Positions 44,291 to 52,879 of a stretch of 64,000 nt of DNA are shown here, one piece after another; positions within the stretch are counted from its first letter, which is position 1, and each line of letters begins with the position of its first letter. Source of the DNA: CBDIBC01 sp965276635. Its GTDB lineage: Bacteria > Actinomycetota > Acidimicrobiia > Acidimicrobiales > Palsa-688. The stretch is taken from assembly GCA_965276635.1 (NCBI GenBank), contig CBDIBC010000005.1:2170001-2234000 (forward strand), written 5' to 3'. The notes under the pieces are model-generated. The model had not been told where the DNA came from. It saw only the letters and a list, made by a program, of their open reading frames with translations, and did no database searches. The position numbers and the translations under genes are program-made.

Positions 44291-45067
44291 ATGAGCCTCG
44301 ACGAGCGAGTCCAGATCCGACTGCGCACGGCGACCCGGTTCGGTGACATCCGCTTCTTGGAGTCGGTCGATTCCACCAATCGCCACCTGATCGACCTGGC
44401 CGCGTCCGGCGCGCCGGAGGGTCTCGTCGTCTACGCCGACCACCAGACGGCCGGGCGCGGTCGGATGGGCCGGCGCTGGGACGCGCCGCCGGGCGCGGCC
44501 CTGCTCGTCTCAGTCCTGCTCCGGCCCGTCGACCTGGCCCCCGAGCGACTGCACCTGGTCACCGCGGCGGTGGCGTTGGCCGCCCGTGACGCGTGCGTCG
44601 AGCTGGCTGGCTTCCGTCCCGACCTGAAGTGGCCGAACGACCTGCTGGTGGGGGACAGGAAGCTGGCCGGTATCCTGGCCACGGCCGCTCCGGGTTGGGT
44701 GGTGGTGGGCATGGGCATGAACCTGTCGGCCGCGCCAGAGGGAGCGGTGGCCGCCGCTGATCTCGCCGGGCGGCCGGTGCGCCGCGACGGTCTGCTGGTC
44801 GCGCTGCTGGAGGGCTTGGAGCGCTGGGTCGTGGACTGGGAGCGAGTCGCCGCGGCCTATCGACGTGACTGTGCGACGGTCGGCCGCCCCGTCCGGGTCC
44901 AGCTCACCGACGCCACACTGACCGGTCGGGCGGTGGCGGTCGACGCCGACGGTCGCCTGGTGGTGGGTACCGCCCACGGAGAGGTCCGGGTGGCGGCCGG
45001 CGACGTGGTCCACCTCCGGCCGGACGCCGACCGGGCGTCGGGATCGGACGGTCCGGCGGACCGGTAG
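44291..45067 (+). CDS. birA: Biotin-[acetyl-CoA carboxylase] ligase
   Basis: 258-residue class I (catalytic-only) biotin protein ligase: no N-terminal DNA-binding domain, so no direct repressor role. G-R-G-R-M-G-R-R-W near residue 60 and K-W-P-N-D-L-L bind biotinyl-AMP, G-M-G-M-N-L follows and the C-terminal SH3-like domain ends the protein. ATG 44291 has no recognisable -10 box or ribosome site and is 20 bases from the divergent carboxylase GTG. The rmlA gene starts 11 bases after its stop with its own -10 box. Confidence 0.94.
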   Translation: MSLDERVQIRLRTATRFGDIRFLESVDSTNRHLIDLAASGAPEGLVVYADHQTAGRGRMGRRWDAPPGAALLVSVLLRPVDLAPERLHLVTAAVALAARDACVELAGFRPDLKWPNDLLVGDRKLAGILATAAPGWVVVGMGMNLSAAPEGAVAAADLAGRPVRRDGLLVALLEGLERWVVDWERVAAAYRRDCATVGRPVRVQLTDATLTGRAVAVDADGRLVVGTAHGEVRVAAGDVVHLRPDADRASGSDGPADR

Positions 45068-45070
45068 GCT
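45065..45070 (+). promoter_or_regulatory. -10 element (TAGGCT) for rmlA
   Basis: TAGGCT ends 8 nt before GTG 45079. Confidence 0.5.
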
Positions 45071-45078
45071 CAGGGGCC

Positions 45079-46188
45079 GTGAAGGCGCTCATCCTGGCGG
45101 GCGGGGCGGGAACACGCCTGCGTCCCATCACCCACACCCGGGCCAAGCAGCTCGTGCCCGTGGCCAACAAGCCCATCTTGTTCTACGGCCTGGAGGCCCT
45201 CGCCTCCGCCGGGATCAAGGACGTCGGCATCATCGTCGGCGACACCGCACCGGAGGTCAGGGCCGCGGTGGGCGACGGCTCGGCCTGGGGGATGACCGTG
45301 ACCTACCTCCCCCAGGATGCTCCGCTCGGTCTGGCCCACTGCGTGCTGATCGCCAGGGAGTTCCTGGGTGACGACGACTTCGTGATGTACCTCGGGGACA
45401 ATCTGCTCAAGCAGAGCCTCCGCGACTTCGTCGACCGCTTCGACGCCGCCCGTCACGAGGCCAGGACCCCCAAGCTGGGCCAGGGGGACGCCCGGGTGCC
45501 GGCGGCGCAGATTCTGCTCAAGCAGGTGCCCGATCCGCAGCGCTTCGGCGTGGCCGAGCTGGACGGCGCCGGTCGGGTCCTCCGCCTGGTGGAGAAGCCG
45601 GAGGTGCCACCCTCGGACCTGGCCCTCGTCGGGGTGTATCTGTTCGACGCCCGGGTCCACGACGCCGTGGCCGCCATCGAGCCGTCGCCGCGCGGCGAGC
45701 TGGAGATCACCGATGCCATCCAATGGCTCATCGACGACGGGGCGCCGGTGGCCGCCGACATCCTCGAGGGATGGTGGATCGACACCGGAAAGCTGACCCC
45801 ACTCCTGGAGGCGAACCGGCTCATCCTCGAGCAGCTCGACCGCCGCATCGATGGCCTCGTCGACGACGACTCGCAGATCGACGGTCGGGTGGTGATCGAA
45901 GCGGGGGCCGCGGTCGAGCGCTCCTCCGTGCGCGGCCCGGCGGTGATCGGCGCCGGGACCCGGATCGCCGACAGCTTCGTCGGCCCCTTCACCGCCATCG
46001 GCAACCACTGCGTGGTGGAGCGATCCGAGGTCGAGCACTCGGTGATCCTCGACCACAGCTCGGTCACCGACGCCGGGCGCATCGAGGACTCCCTGCTCGG
46101 TCACCACGTGGAGGTGACCCGCTCGGCCAGCCGTCCCCGGGCCACCCGGCTGATGGTCGGCGACCACAGCCAGATCGACCTGGCCTGA
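45079..46188 (+). CDS. Glucose-1-phosphate thymidylyltransferase, long (RmlA/StrD) form
   Basis: 369 residues: nucleotidyltransferase domain (L-I-L-A-G-G-A-G-T-R-L-R-P-I-T, K-Q-L-V-P-V-A-N-K-P, Y-L-G-D-N) followed by a left-handed beta-helix from about residue 255 with isoleucine/valine-rich hexapeptides. The extra helix distinguishes it from short RmlA and matches the long actinobacterial form. It would make dTDP-glucose, the entry to dTDP-rhamnose; rmlB and rmlD are found 3 kb on. No rmlC is seen in the window. A UDP-glucose-type specificity cannot be excluded. Confidence 0.88.
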   Translation: MKALILAGGAGTRLRPITHTRAKQLVPVANKPILFYGLEALASAGIKDVGIIVGDTAPEVRAAVGDGSAWGMTVTYLPQDAPLGLAHCVLIAREFLGDDDFVMYLGDNLLKQSLRDFVDRFDAARHEARTPKLGQGDARVPAAQILLKQVPDPQRFGVAELDGAGRVLRLVEKPEVPPSDLALVGVYLFDARVHDAVAAIEPSPRGELEITDAIQWLIDDGAPVAADILEGWWIDTGKLTPLLEANRLILEQLDRRIDGLVDDDSQIDGRVVIEAGAAVERSSVRGPAVIGAGTRIADSFVGPFTAIGNHCVVERSEVEHSVILDHSSVTDAGRIEDSLLGHHVEVTRSASRPRATRLMVGDHSQIDLA

Positions 46189-46247
46189 GCCGCCGGCTGG
46201 CCCCGACCCTGATGGCCGCCCGCCCGGCCCAGAGGCGGCTCAGGCCA
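46181..46247. terminator. 14-bp inverted repeat built from two gene ends
   Basis: TGGCCTGAGCCGCC (46181-46194) and its exact complement GGCGGCTCAGGCCA (46234-46247) with a 39-nt loop. Each arm contains the stop codon of one of the converging genes. Likely bidirectional terminator. Confidence 0.6.
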
Positions 46248-47631
46248 CGGCCAGCAGCTCATCGCCGACGGTCGCACCCGCGTGCCGGCGCCCGACGCTG
46301 AAGAGCGCGGCCACTGCGCCGGCGGCCACCACCGCGGCGCCGATCTCGATGGCCGGGCGGGTCCCGGACACGAACGAGGCGGCGCTGGCGTAGCCGCCCG
46401 ATCCGGAGAAGACCGACGCCAGCACGGCGATGCCGAGGACGCCGCCGAGCTCGCGGAAGGCGTTGTTGGTGCCCGATGCCACCCCTTCCTCGGAGGGGGC
46501 GACACTGCCGAGCACCGCGCTGGCCACCGGGACGAAGAACAGCGACATCCCGATGCCGCAGAGCACGAAGGGGCCTACCAGGGTGGTGAAGGCCACCGAC
46601 GGCGTCAGCATGGTGGCCAGCCACACCAGCCCACCCGCCTGCATGGCCAGCCCGGCGGCCATCAGGGGCCGGCTGCCGATGCGGTCCGACAGGGGACCGG
46701 CGATGGGGGCGACAACCATGGGCATCGCCGTCCACGGCAGGGTCCGCAGCCCGGCCTGCAGGGGCGAGAGGTGCTGCACGGTCTGGAGGAACTGGGCGAG
46801 CAGGAAGATGGAACCGAACATGCCGAAGCTGAAGAACAGGGCGGCGACGTTGGTGGCCGTGAAGGTCCGGATGCGGAAGAGCCGCAGCGGGAGCAGGGGA
46901 TGAGCCGCCCGCTGCTCGTGGACGACGAACAGGCCGAGCACCACGGCACCGGCCAACGCCGGGAGGAGCACCTGGGTGCTGGTCCACCCGAAGCGATCGG
47001 TGCGCACCAGGGCGTAGACGAGGCCGAACAGGCCGGCGGAGCCGAGGGCCGCGCCGCTCACGTCGAGGGGGTTGCGGCTGCCGAACGACTCGGGGACCCG
47101 GCGCAGCAGGGGCAGGACGGCCAGTCCGATCGGGACGTTCAGCCAGAAGATCCACTGCCACGAGGAGCCCTCGGTGATGGCCCCGCCGATCAGCGGCCCG
47201 ACGGCGACGGCAAGGCCGCCGACCGCACCCCACAGGCCGAGTACGGTGCCGCGACGCTCGGGCGGGGCGACCGACGAGAGCAGGGTCAGCGACAGCGGGA
47301 GCACGATGGCGCCCCCTAGGCCCTGGACGGCCCGAGCGCCGATGAGCACGCCCGAGGTGGGGGCGAGAGCGGCGGCGGCCGATGCCAGGGTGAAGATGGC
47401 GATGCCGATCCCGAAGGTGCGTCGCCGCCCGAAGCGATCGCCGAGGGCGGCGCCGGCGAGGAGCAGGACGGCGAAGGTCAGGGTGTAGGCGTTGACCACC
47501 CATTCCAAGCCGGCGATGCCGACATGGAGGTGGAGGCGGATCTGGGGGAGGGCGGTGGTAACGACCAGGTTGTCGAGGTTGACCATGAAGGCGGCGACGG
47601 CGGCCACCACGTAGGTCCAGGTGCGGGACAT
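46240..47631 (-). CDS. MFS drug exporter, EmrB/QacA (DHA2) type
   Basis: 463 residues with 12-14 membrane helices. Motif A G-D-R-F-G-R-R-R near residue 68, R-A-V-Q-G-L-G-G-A-I (motif B-like) and the motif C segment G-G-L-A-V-A-V-G-P-L-I-G-G are visible. Proton-driven export of drugs or other amphipathic compounds is the usual job. ATG 47631 has CGGAG upstream; the TTG at 47664 is less likely. It sits directly behind a TetR regulator gene with which it shares a sequence motif in the promoter region. Confidence 0.9.
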   Translation of the reverse strand: MSRTWTYVVAAVAAFMVNLDNLVVTTALPQIRLHLHVGIAGLEWVVNAYTLTFAVLLLAGAALGDRFGRRRTFGIGIAIFTLASAAAALAPTSGVLIGARAVQGLGGAIVLPLSLTLLSSVAPPERRGTVLGLWGAVGGLAVAVGPLIGGAITEGSSWQWIFWLNVPIGLAVLPLLRRVPESFGSRNPLDVSGAALGSAGLFGLVYALVRTDRFGWTSTQVLLPALAGAVVLGLFVVHEQRAAHPLLPLRLFRIRTFTATNVAALFFSFGMFGSIFLLAQFLQTVQHLSPLQAGLRTLPWTAMPMVVAPIAGPLSDRIGSRPLMAAGLAMQAGGLVWLATMLTPSVAFTTLVGPFVLCGIGMSLFFVPVASAVLGSVAPSEEGVASGTNNAFRELGGVLGIAVLASVFSGSGGYASAASFVSGTRPAIEIGAAVVAAGAVAALFSVGRRHAGATVGDELLAVA

Positions 47632-47664
47632 GGCACTGCTCCGATCGGGTTGAGTAGTGGTCAA

Positions 47665-47674
47665 TTACTAGCTA
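47665..47674 (-). promoter_or_regulatory. Candidate TetR operator before the MFS gene
   Basis: TAGCTAGTAA on the minus strand, 34 nt before ATG 47631. It matches TAGTTAGTAA in the tetR-like promoter (48292-48283) at 9 of 10 positions. CTAGCTAG within it is a palindrome. Confidence 0.5.
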
Positions 47675-47699
47675 GACGGGACATGACGGCGGGACGAGT

Positions 47700-48266
47700 T
47701 CACGGGGTGGGGCCGGGGGAGGGCTCGTCGAGCCAGCCGGGGGAGACCTTGGAGCAGAGCTCCGCCCACTCCTGGTTGATCTCGTCGAGCTCGAGGGCGG
47801 CGGAGACGTTGAGGAGCATGCCCGTGGCCACGAAGCGCACCAGCTCCTCGCCCTGGGCGCCGCTCAGGCCGGCGATGGTGTTCCACAACCGCCGGAAGGC
47901 CTTCCTGGTGGCGATCCGCACCTCGGGGTCGTCGCTGGCCGCGTAGGCCTGCAGCTGGCAGAGGAGCAGCTCACGATCCTGCAACAGCTCCACGTAGGCC
48001 TCCGCCATGGCGTGCAGGGCTGCTTGGCCGTCGAGGCCGTCGGCGGCCCGCTCGAAGGTCCGGATGACCTGGGAGAACCCTGATTCGATGGCCGCCACGA
48101 ACAGCGCCTTCTTGCCGGCGAAGAGGCGAAACAGGTAGGGCTGGGAGATGCCGGCCCGCTCCGCGATGGACTCGGTCGACGTCCCGTCGAAGCCCCGGCG
48201 GGCGAACTCGGCCACCGCGGCGCGCAGGACGAGGGTGCGGCGCTCGTCGGCGGTCAGTCGGGTCAT
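47700..48266 (-). CDS. TetR-family transcriptional repressor
   Basis: 188 residues. N-terminal helix-turn-helix: A-A-V-A-E-F-A-R-R-G-F-D-G-T-S-T-E-S-I-A, then A-G-I-S-Q-P-Y-L-F-R-L-F with K-K-A-L-F following. Ligand domain from about residue 60, no close relative recognised. It is upstream of the MFS pump on the same strand, with a shared motif at both promoters, so it likely represses itself and the pump until an exported compound binds. Base composition is like its neighbours. Confidence 0.9.
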   Translation of the reverse strand: MTRLTADERRTLVLRAAVAEFARRGFDGTSTESIAERAGISQPYLFRLFAGKKALFVAAIESGFSQVIRTFERAADGLDGQAALHAMAEAYVELLQDRELLLCQLQAYAASDDPEVRIATRKAFRRLWNTIAGLSGAQGEELVRFVATGMLLNVSAALELDEINQEWAELCSKVSPGWLDEPSPGPTP

Positions 48267-48272
48267 GCCGTT

Positions 48273-48301
48273 AAGGTATTGGTTACTAACTATCTTGTCA
48301 A
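48273..48301 (-). promoter_or_regulatory. Promoter and operator of the TetR gene
   Basis: TTGACA (48301-48296), 17-bp spacer, TACCTT (48278-48273), then 6 nt to ATG 48266: a complete promoter for a leaderless message. TAGTTAGTAA (48292-48283) lies in the spacer, with GTTAGTAAC as a perfect palindrome, well placed to block RNA polymerase. Confidence 0.65.
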
Positions 48302-48372
48302 GCGCGGCCGGTGGGGGCTGCCGGGCGGTGCCGCGGTCGCACCGGTGCAGCAGCCGGGAAGCGATGGCCGTA

Positions 48373-48378
48373 TAGCCT
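48373..48378 (+). promoter_or_regulatory. -10 element (TAGCCT) for rmlB
   Basis: TAGCCT ends 8 nt before GTG 48387. Confidence 0.5.
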
Positions 48379-48386
48379 GGCTCGCC

Positions 48387-49361
48387 GTGAAGATGCTCGT
48401 GACCGGTGGCGCCGGATTCATCGGATCGAACTACGTGCGCTGGGTGCTCGAGCACACCGACGACGAGGTCACGGTCTACGACGCCCTCACCTATGCCGGG
48501 AACCGCTCGACGCTGGCGGACGTGGAGGAGCGCCACGGCGAGCGATACCGCTTCGTGCACGCCGACATATGCGACATCGATGCGTTCACTGCGGCCGTCG
48601 CCGGCCACGACGCGGTCGTCCACTTCGCCGCCGAATCGCACGTCGACCGCTCCATCAGCGGTCCGGCCGCGTTCGCCCTGACGAACTGCGTCGGCACCAA
48701 CATCGTCCTGCACGCATCCCGGCTCGCCGGCGTCGAGCGTGTCCTGCACATCTCCACCGACGAGGTCTACGGGTCGGTGGAGGAGGGCGACTCGCTCGAG
48801 ACCGACGGGCTCGACCCCCGCTCGCCGTACTCGGCGTCGAAGGCGGGCTCAGACCTGATCGCCCGCTCGTACTTCTCCACCTACGGCCTACCGGTGCTCA
48901 TCACCCGCTCGTCGAACAACTTCGGCCCCTGGCAGTACCCCGAGAAGGTGATCCCCCTCTTTGCTACCAATCTCCTCGACGGTGGCACCGTGCCCCTCTA
49001 CGGCGACGGCCTGAACCGGCGGGACTGGCTGTTCGTGGAGGACAACTGCGCAGGCGTGGACGCGGTCCTGCGGCGCGGGTCGCCCGGCGAGATCTACAAC
49101 CTCGGTGGTGGCAACGAGCTGACGAACAAGGACCTGACCGAGCGGCTGCTGGCTCTCGCCGGCGCCGGCCCCGAGCGCATCGAGATGGTGGCGGACCGCC
49201 TCGGCCACGACCGGCGCTATTCGGTCGACTGCGCCAAGGCCCGCCGGCTCGGATGGGCGCCGACGCACTCCCTGGAGGACGGGTTGGAGGCCACCTTCGC
49301 CTGGTACCGCAACAACCGGTGGTGGTGGGAGTCGCTAAAGGGCGTGCCGACCGCACCGTGA
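48387..49361 (+). CDS. rmlB: dTDP-glucose 4,6-dehydratase
   Basis: 324-residue short-chain dehydrogenase/reductase of the extended class. G-G-A-G-F-I-G-S-N near residue 8, the catalytic T-D-E in I-S-T-D-E-V-Y-G, and Y-S-A-S-K with the catalytic Tyr and Lys. N-N-F-G-P-W-Q-Y-P-E-K follows as in RmlB. Makes dTDP-4-keto-6-deoxyglucose for rhamnose. ATG 48393 is an alternative start. Followed by rmlD after 10 bases. Confidence 0.95.
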   Translation: MKMLVTGGAGFIGSNYVRWVLEHTDDEVTVYDALTYAGNRSTLADVEERHGERYRFVHADICDIDAFTAAVAGHDAVVHFAAESHVDRSISGPAAFALTNCVGTNIVLHASRLAGVERVLHISTDEVYGSVEEGDSLETDGLDPRSPYSASKAGSDLIARSYFSTYGLPVLITRSSNNFGPWQYPEKVIPLFATNLLDGGTVPLYGDGLNRRDWLFVEDNCAGVDAVLRRGSPGEIYNLGGGNELTNKDLTERLLALAGAGPERIEMVADRLGHDRRYSVDCAKARRLGWAPTHSLEDGLEATFAWYRNNRWWWESLKGVPTAP

Positions 49362-49371
49362 CGGTGCCGGG

Positions 49372-50229
49372 ATGAGGGTCCTCATCACTGGCGCGGCCGG
49401 CCAGCTGGGCACGGATCTGCGCCTGGCGTTCGACGCCCCCGGTCACCACCGGGTGGTCGCCGCCGACCGCGCCCGCCTCGACGTCGCCGCCCGTGACGCC
49501 GTCCTCGGTGCCATCACGACCGTGCGTCCGGAGCTGATCGTGCACGCCGGCGCCTGGACCGCGGTGGATGCGTGCGAGCACGACCCCGACCGGGCCTGGC
49601 GGATCAACGCGATCGGCGCCCGTCACGTGGCCGAGGGCGCCCGCCGCGTGGGCGCCCATCTCGTCTACGTGTCCACCGACTATGTGTTCGACGGCACCGC
49701 GGCACGCCCGTACGTGGAGTGGGACGCCCCCAACCCCATGTCCGCCTACGGTCGTTCGAAGCTGGCCGGCGAGCACGAGACCGTCGCCGCGGTCCCCGGC
49801 GCCACCGTGGTCCGCACCTCCTGGGTGTGTGGCGTCCACGGCGCCAACATGATCAAGACGGTGCTCCGGCTGGCCCAGGGCGACGGGCGCCTCCGCTTCG
49901 TCGACGACCAGCACGGCTGCCCCACCTTCACCGACGACCTGGCTGCCATGCTCTACCGGCTCGGGGTCGACCGCCGGCCGGGGACCTTCCACGTCACCAA
50001 CCAACGGGCCACCACGTGGTTCCAGTTCGCCCGGGACGTGATTGCCGCATCCGGTGGGGACCCGGGCCGGGTGGACCCTATCGCCACGTCGGAGATGGAC
50101 CCGCCCCGTCCCGCTCCCCGCCCGGCGAACTCCGTGCTCGACAATGCCGCCCTCCGCCTGAGCGACATCCCCCTCCTCGCCGATCACGGCGACGCGCTGG
50201 CCAGGACCGTCCGCGCCCTCGTCTCCTGA
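49372..50229 (+). CDS. rmlD: dTDP-4-dehydrorhamnose reductase
   Basis: 285 residues. G-A-A-G-Q-L-G-T-D-L near residue 7, S-T-D-Y-V-F-D-G and Y-G-R-S-K with the catalytic Tyr/Lys, then R-T-S-W-V. Last step of dTDP-L-rhamnose synthesis (NADPH). With rmlB before it and wbbL after it the order is that of the mycobacterial rmlD-wbbL-manB locus. Confidence 0.95.
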   Translation: MRVLITGAAGQLGTDLRLAFDAPGHHRVVAADRARLDVAARDAVLGAITTVRPELIVHAGAWTAVDACEHDPDRAWRINAIGARHVAEGARRVGAHLVYVSTDYVFDGTAARPYVEWDAPNPMSAYGRSKLAGEHETVAAVPGATVVRTSWVCGVHGANMIKTVLRLAQGDGRLRFVDDQHGCPTFTDDLAAMLYRLGVDRRPGTFHVTNQRATTWFQFARDVIAASGGDPGRVDPIATSEMDPPRPAPRPANSVLDNAALRLSDIPLLADHGDALARTVRALVS

Positions 50230-50233
50230 TCAC

Positions 50234-51121
50234 GTGCCCAGCCCTGCTGCGGCCGTCCAGGCCGTCGTCGTGAACTACAACGCAGCCCACCTCCTGGTCG
50301 ACTGCGTGGCCAGCCTACGGGCCGCCGGCCTGGACGACATCGTCGTGGTCGACAACGCGTCGAGCGACGGGTCCCGCCGCCGCCTGGCCGCGGCGGACGG
50401 CGGGGCTCGGTGGATCGACACCGGCGCCAACCTGGGCTACGGCCGGGCCGCCAACAGGGGCGCGGCCGGGTCGGACGCCCCGTACCTGCTGGTGTGCAAC
50501 CCCGATCTGACGGTCGAGGCCGACGCCGTGAACGTCCTCGTCGAGCGCTTGGACGCCGACGCCGACCTGGGGATGGTCGGCCCCCGGGTCGTGAACATCG
50601 ACGGGACCACCTATCCGTCCGCACGCACCTTTCCCGACCTGGTGGACGCCATCGGGCACGGTGTCCTGGGGATGGTGGCCCCGAACAACCGCTTCACGCG
50701 CCGCTACCGGCTGCTCGACTGGGACCACGACCGGGTGGCCCGGGTGGACTGGGTCTCGGGTGCCTGCTTCCTGGTGCGCCGCCAGGTCTGGGACGCGCTC
50801 GGCGGGTTCGACCCCGCCTACTTCATGTACATGGAGGACGTCGACCTGTGCTGGCGGGCCGGCCGGGCCGGCTGGGCCGTCGGCTACGACCCTCGGGCCC
50901 GGGTGACCCACGTCCAGGGTGCCTCGGCCGACCGCCATCCCTACCGCATGCTGATGGCGCACCACCGGTCGGTGTGGCGGTTCGCCTGGCGGACCACGTC
51001 GGGCGCCAAACGGGCCGTTCTCCCCTTCGTCGGGGTGGGCCTCGGCGGGCGGGTCCTGGTGGCCTGGGCGGCCCACCGGTTCAGGCCGTCCGGACCACCG
51101 CCGGCCAGCCGGATACCCTGA
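50234..51121 (+). CDS. GT2 family rhamnosyltransferase, WbbL-like
   Basis: 295 residues. GT2 nucleotide-sugar fold: V-V-V-N-Y-N near the start, V-V-D-N-A-S-S-D-G, V-C-N-P-D (DXD-like position), V-D-W-V-S-G-A-C-F-L-V-R and the E-D-V-D-L-C-W-R motif. In mycobacteria WbbL places rhamnose on the decaprenyl-linked GlcNAc that links arabinogalactan to peptidoglycan. Assigned by position and by the GT2 motifs; exact acceptor is inference. GTG 50234 starts 4 bases after rmlD. Confidence 0.85.
   Translation: MPSPAAAVQAVVVNYNAAHLLVDCVASLRAAGLDDIVVVDNASSDGSRRRLAAADGGARWIDTGANLGYGRAANRGAAGSDAPYLLVCNPDLTVEADAVNVLVERLDADADLGMVGPRVVNIDGTTYPSARTFPDLVDAIGHGVLGMVAPNNRFTRRYRLLDWDHDRVARVDWVSGACFLVRRQVWDALGGFDPAYFMYMEDVDLCWRAGRAGWAVGYDPRARVTHVQGASADRHPYRMLMAHHRSVWRFAWRTTSGAKRAVLPFVGVGLGGRVLVAWAAHRFRPSGPPPASRIP
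51114..51119 (+). promoter_or_regulatory. -10 element (TACCCT) before the gene at 51129
   Basis: TACCCT ends 9 nt before ATG 51129 and overlaps the stop codon of the preceding gene. Confidence 0.35.
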
Positions 51122-51128
51122 CGGCGCT

Positions 51129-51899
51129 ATGCCCAACCCCTCATCGAGCAAGAAGGTCGCCCGCGCTGCGGGCACCGGCGGCGGACGAACCAACCGGGCG
51201 CACACCCCGTGGAGCTATTACGGGGTGATCGCCCTGATCGTGGTGCTCGGTGTGGTCGGCACGGTTGCCAGCCGCCAGCAGCGCACCACCAAGATCAACG
51301 GCCAGGGCAATACCGCGCCTGCCGTGGGGACCACCTGGAACGAGGCGTTCGCCGTCTACGAGTGCGGCAAGTTCATCCCCAACATCAAGACCAACAAGGA
51401 TCCCTACGGCCTGAGCACCAGCGGCGACGGCATCATCCACATCCACCCGTTCGTCAAGTCGGCCGCCGGGAAGAACGCCACGCTCGGCAAGTTCGCCAGC
51501 TCCATCGAGATGAAGCTCAACGCCGGGGAGCTGCAGACGCCGGGGGGCAAGCTGTACCTCGACGGCGACAAGTGCGGGGGCAAGGCGTCGCACGTGTACG
51601 TCAAGCAGTTCGCCTACGCCGGCGACAACACCGGCGTGCTCTCCAAGCAGGACCCGCGCAACATCAAGCTGCAGGATCAGGCCCTGCTCACCATCGCCTT
51701 CGGGCCGGCGTCGGACCGCCAGAGCATCCCTCCCCCGCCCGGCGACGTGCAGGCGGCGCTGAAGAAGCTGGCCGCGTCCTCGACCCCGTCGACCACGCAG
51801 CCCACCACGACGCCGACGACCCCGCCCGCTACGACGCCGACCACCCAGCCCACCTCGTCGACCACCACAGCGGGCAGCACCTCCACGAGCAAACCGTGA
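51129..51899 (+). CDS. Membrane-anchored secreted protein of unknown function
   Basis: 256 residues: a basic N terminus, one membrane helix (Y-G-V-I-A-L-I-V-V-L-G-V-V-G-T-V, about residues 30-48), an outer domain containing H-I-H-P-F and two cysteines, and a Thr/Pro/Ser-rich tail of about 40 residues likely to span the wall. The family is not recognised. It is embedded between the wbbL-like gene and manB, which suggests an envelope role. Its stop overlaps manB as GTGA. Confidence 0.65.
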   Translation: MPNPSSSKKVARAAGTGGGRTNRAHTPWSYYGVIALIVVLGVVGTVASRQQRTTKINGQGNTAPAVGTTWNEAFAVYECGKFIPNIKTNKDPYGLSTSGDGIIHIHPFVKSAAGKNATLGKFASSIEMKLNAGELQTPGGKLYLDGDKCGGKASHVYVKQFAYAGDNTGVLSKQDPRNIKLQDQALLTIAFGPASDRQSIPPPPGDVQAALKKLAASSTPSTTQPTTTPTTPPATTPTTQPTSSTTTAGSTSTSKP

Positions 51900-52879
51900 G
51901 GGCGGTGGTGCTCGTCGGTGGCCAGGGGACCCGTCTCCGACCACTCACCTCGAGCACCCCCAAGCAGATGCTCCCGGTGGGCGGCCGACCCATGCTGGAG
52001 CTCGTCCTCGGCCACCTCGCCCGCCACGGCATCGATGACGCCGTGCTGTCGCTCGGCTACAAGCCCGACGCCTTCATCTCCGCCTACCCCGACGGGACCT
52101 GTGCCGGCGTGCGGCTCACCTACGCAGTGGAGGACACCCCGCTCGACACGGCCGGGGCCATCGCCTTTGCGGCCGGGATGGCGGCCGTGCGCGAGCGCTT
52201 CGTCGTCGTGAACGGTGACGTGATCACCACCCTCGACATCGGCGGGCTGGCCGACGCCCACCAGGCGGCCGGGGCGGAGGCGACCATCGCCCTGACCCCC
52301 GTCGAGGACCCCTCGGCGTTCGGGGTCGTCCCCACCGACGACGACGGCCGGGTGCAGGCATTCATCGAGAAGCCAGCGCCGGGCACGGCCCCGACCAACC
52401 TGATAAACGCCGGGACCTACGTGCTCGAGGCCGCCGTGCTCGGGCGCATCCCGTCGGGGCGGAAGGTGTCGATCGAGCGGGAGACCTTCCCCGGCCTGGT
52501 AGCGGACGGCACCCTGTACGCCTTCGGCTCGGATGTGCCCTGGCGGGATGCCGGCACGCCCGCCACCTACCTGGCCGCCAACCTCGACCTCGCCCCGGCC
52601 GTCGTCAGCGGGCCGGGCATCCACCCGGGTGCGGTGGTCGAGCACTCGCTCGTCGACCCCACGGCGACGGTTGCCGCCGGGGCGGTGGTGCGCGACGCGG
52701 TGGTGTACCCGGGGGCGGTCATCGGGGCGGGCGCCACGGTGACGGGCTCCATCGTCGGATGGGACGTGGTGGTCGGGGAGCGGGCCACGATCGGCGACCT
52801 GTCGGTGCTCGGGTCGGGGGCGAACGTGCCCCCCGGCGCCGAGATCCGCGGTCGGCGGATCCCGGACGTGCCTGCGTGA
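51896..52879 (+). CDS. Sugar-1-phosphate nucleotidyltransferase, ManB/ManC-like
   Basis: 327 residues: G-G-Q-G-T-R-L-R-P-L-T near the start, P-K-Q-M-L-P-V-G-G-R-P and V-V-N-G-D-V, then a left-handed beta-helix C terminus. Mycobacterium ManB (Rv3264c), at the same place behind wbbL, makes GDP-mannose; this is the likely activity here. GTG 51896 overlaps the preceding stop. The next gene overlaps its stop in the same way. Confidence 0.85.
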   Translation: MRAVVLVGGQGTRLRPLTSSTPKQMLPVGGRPMLELVLGHLARHGIDDAVLSLGYKPDAFISAYPDGTCAGVRLTYAVEDTPLDTAGAIAFAAGMAAVRERFVVVNGDVITTLDIGGLADAHQAAGAEATIALTPVEDPSAFGVVPTDDDGRVQAFIEKPAPGTAPTNLINAGTYVLEAAVLGRIPSGRKVSIERETFPGLVADGTLYAFGSDVPWRDAGTPATYLAANLDLAPAVVSGPGIHPGAVVEHSLVDPTATVAAGAVVRDAVVYPGAVIGAGATVTGSIVGWDVVVGERATIGDLSVLGSGANVPPGAEIRGRRIPDVPA

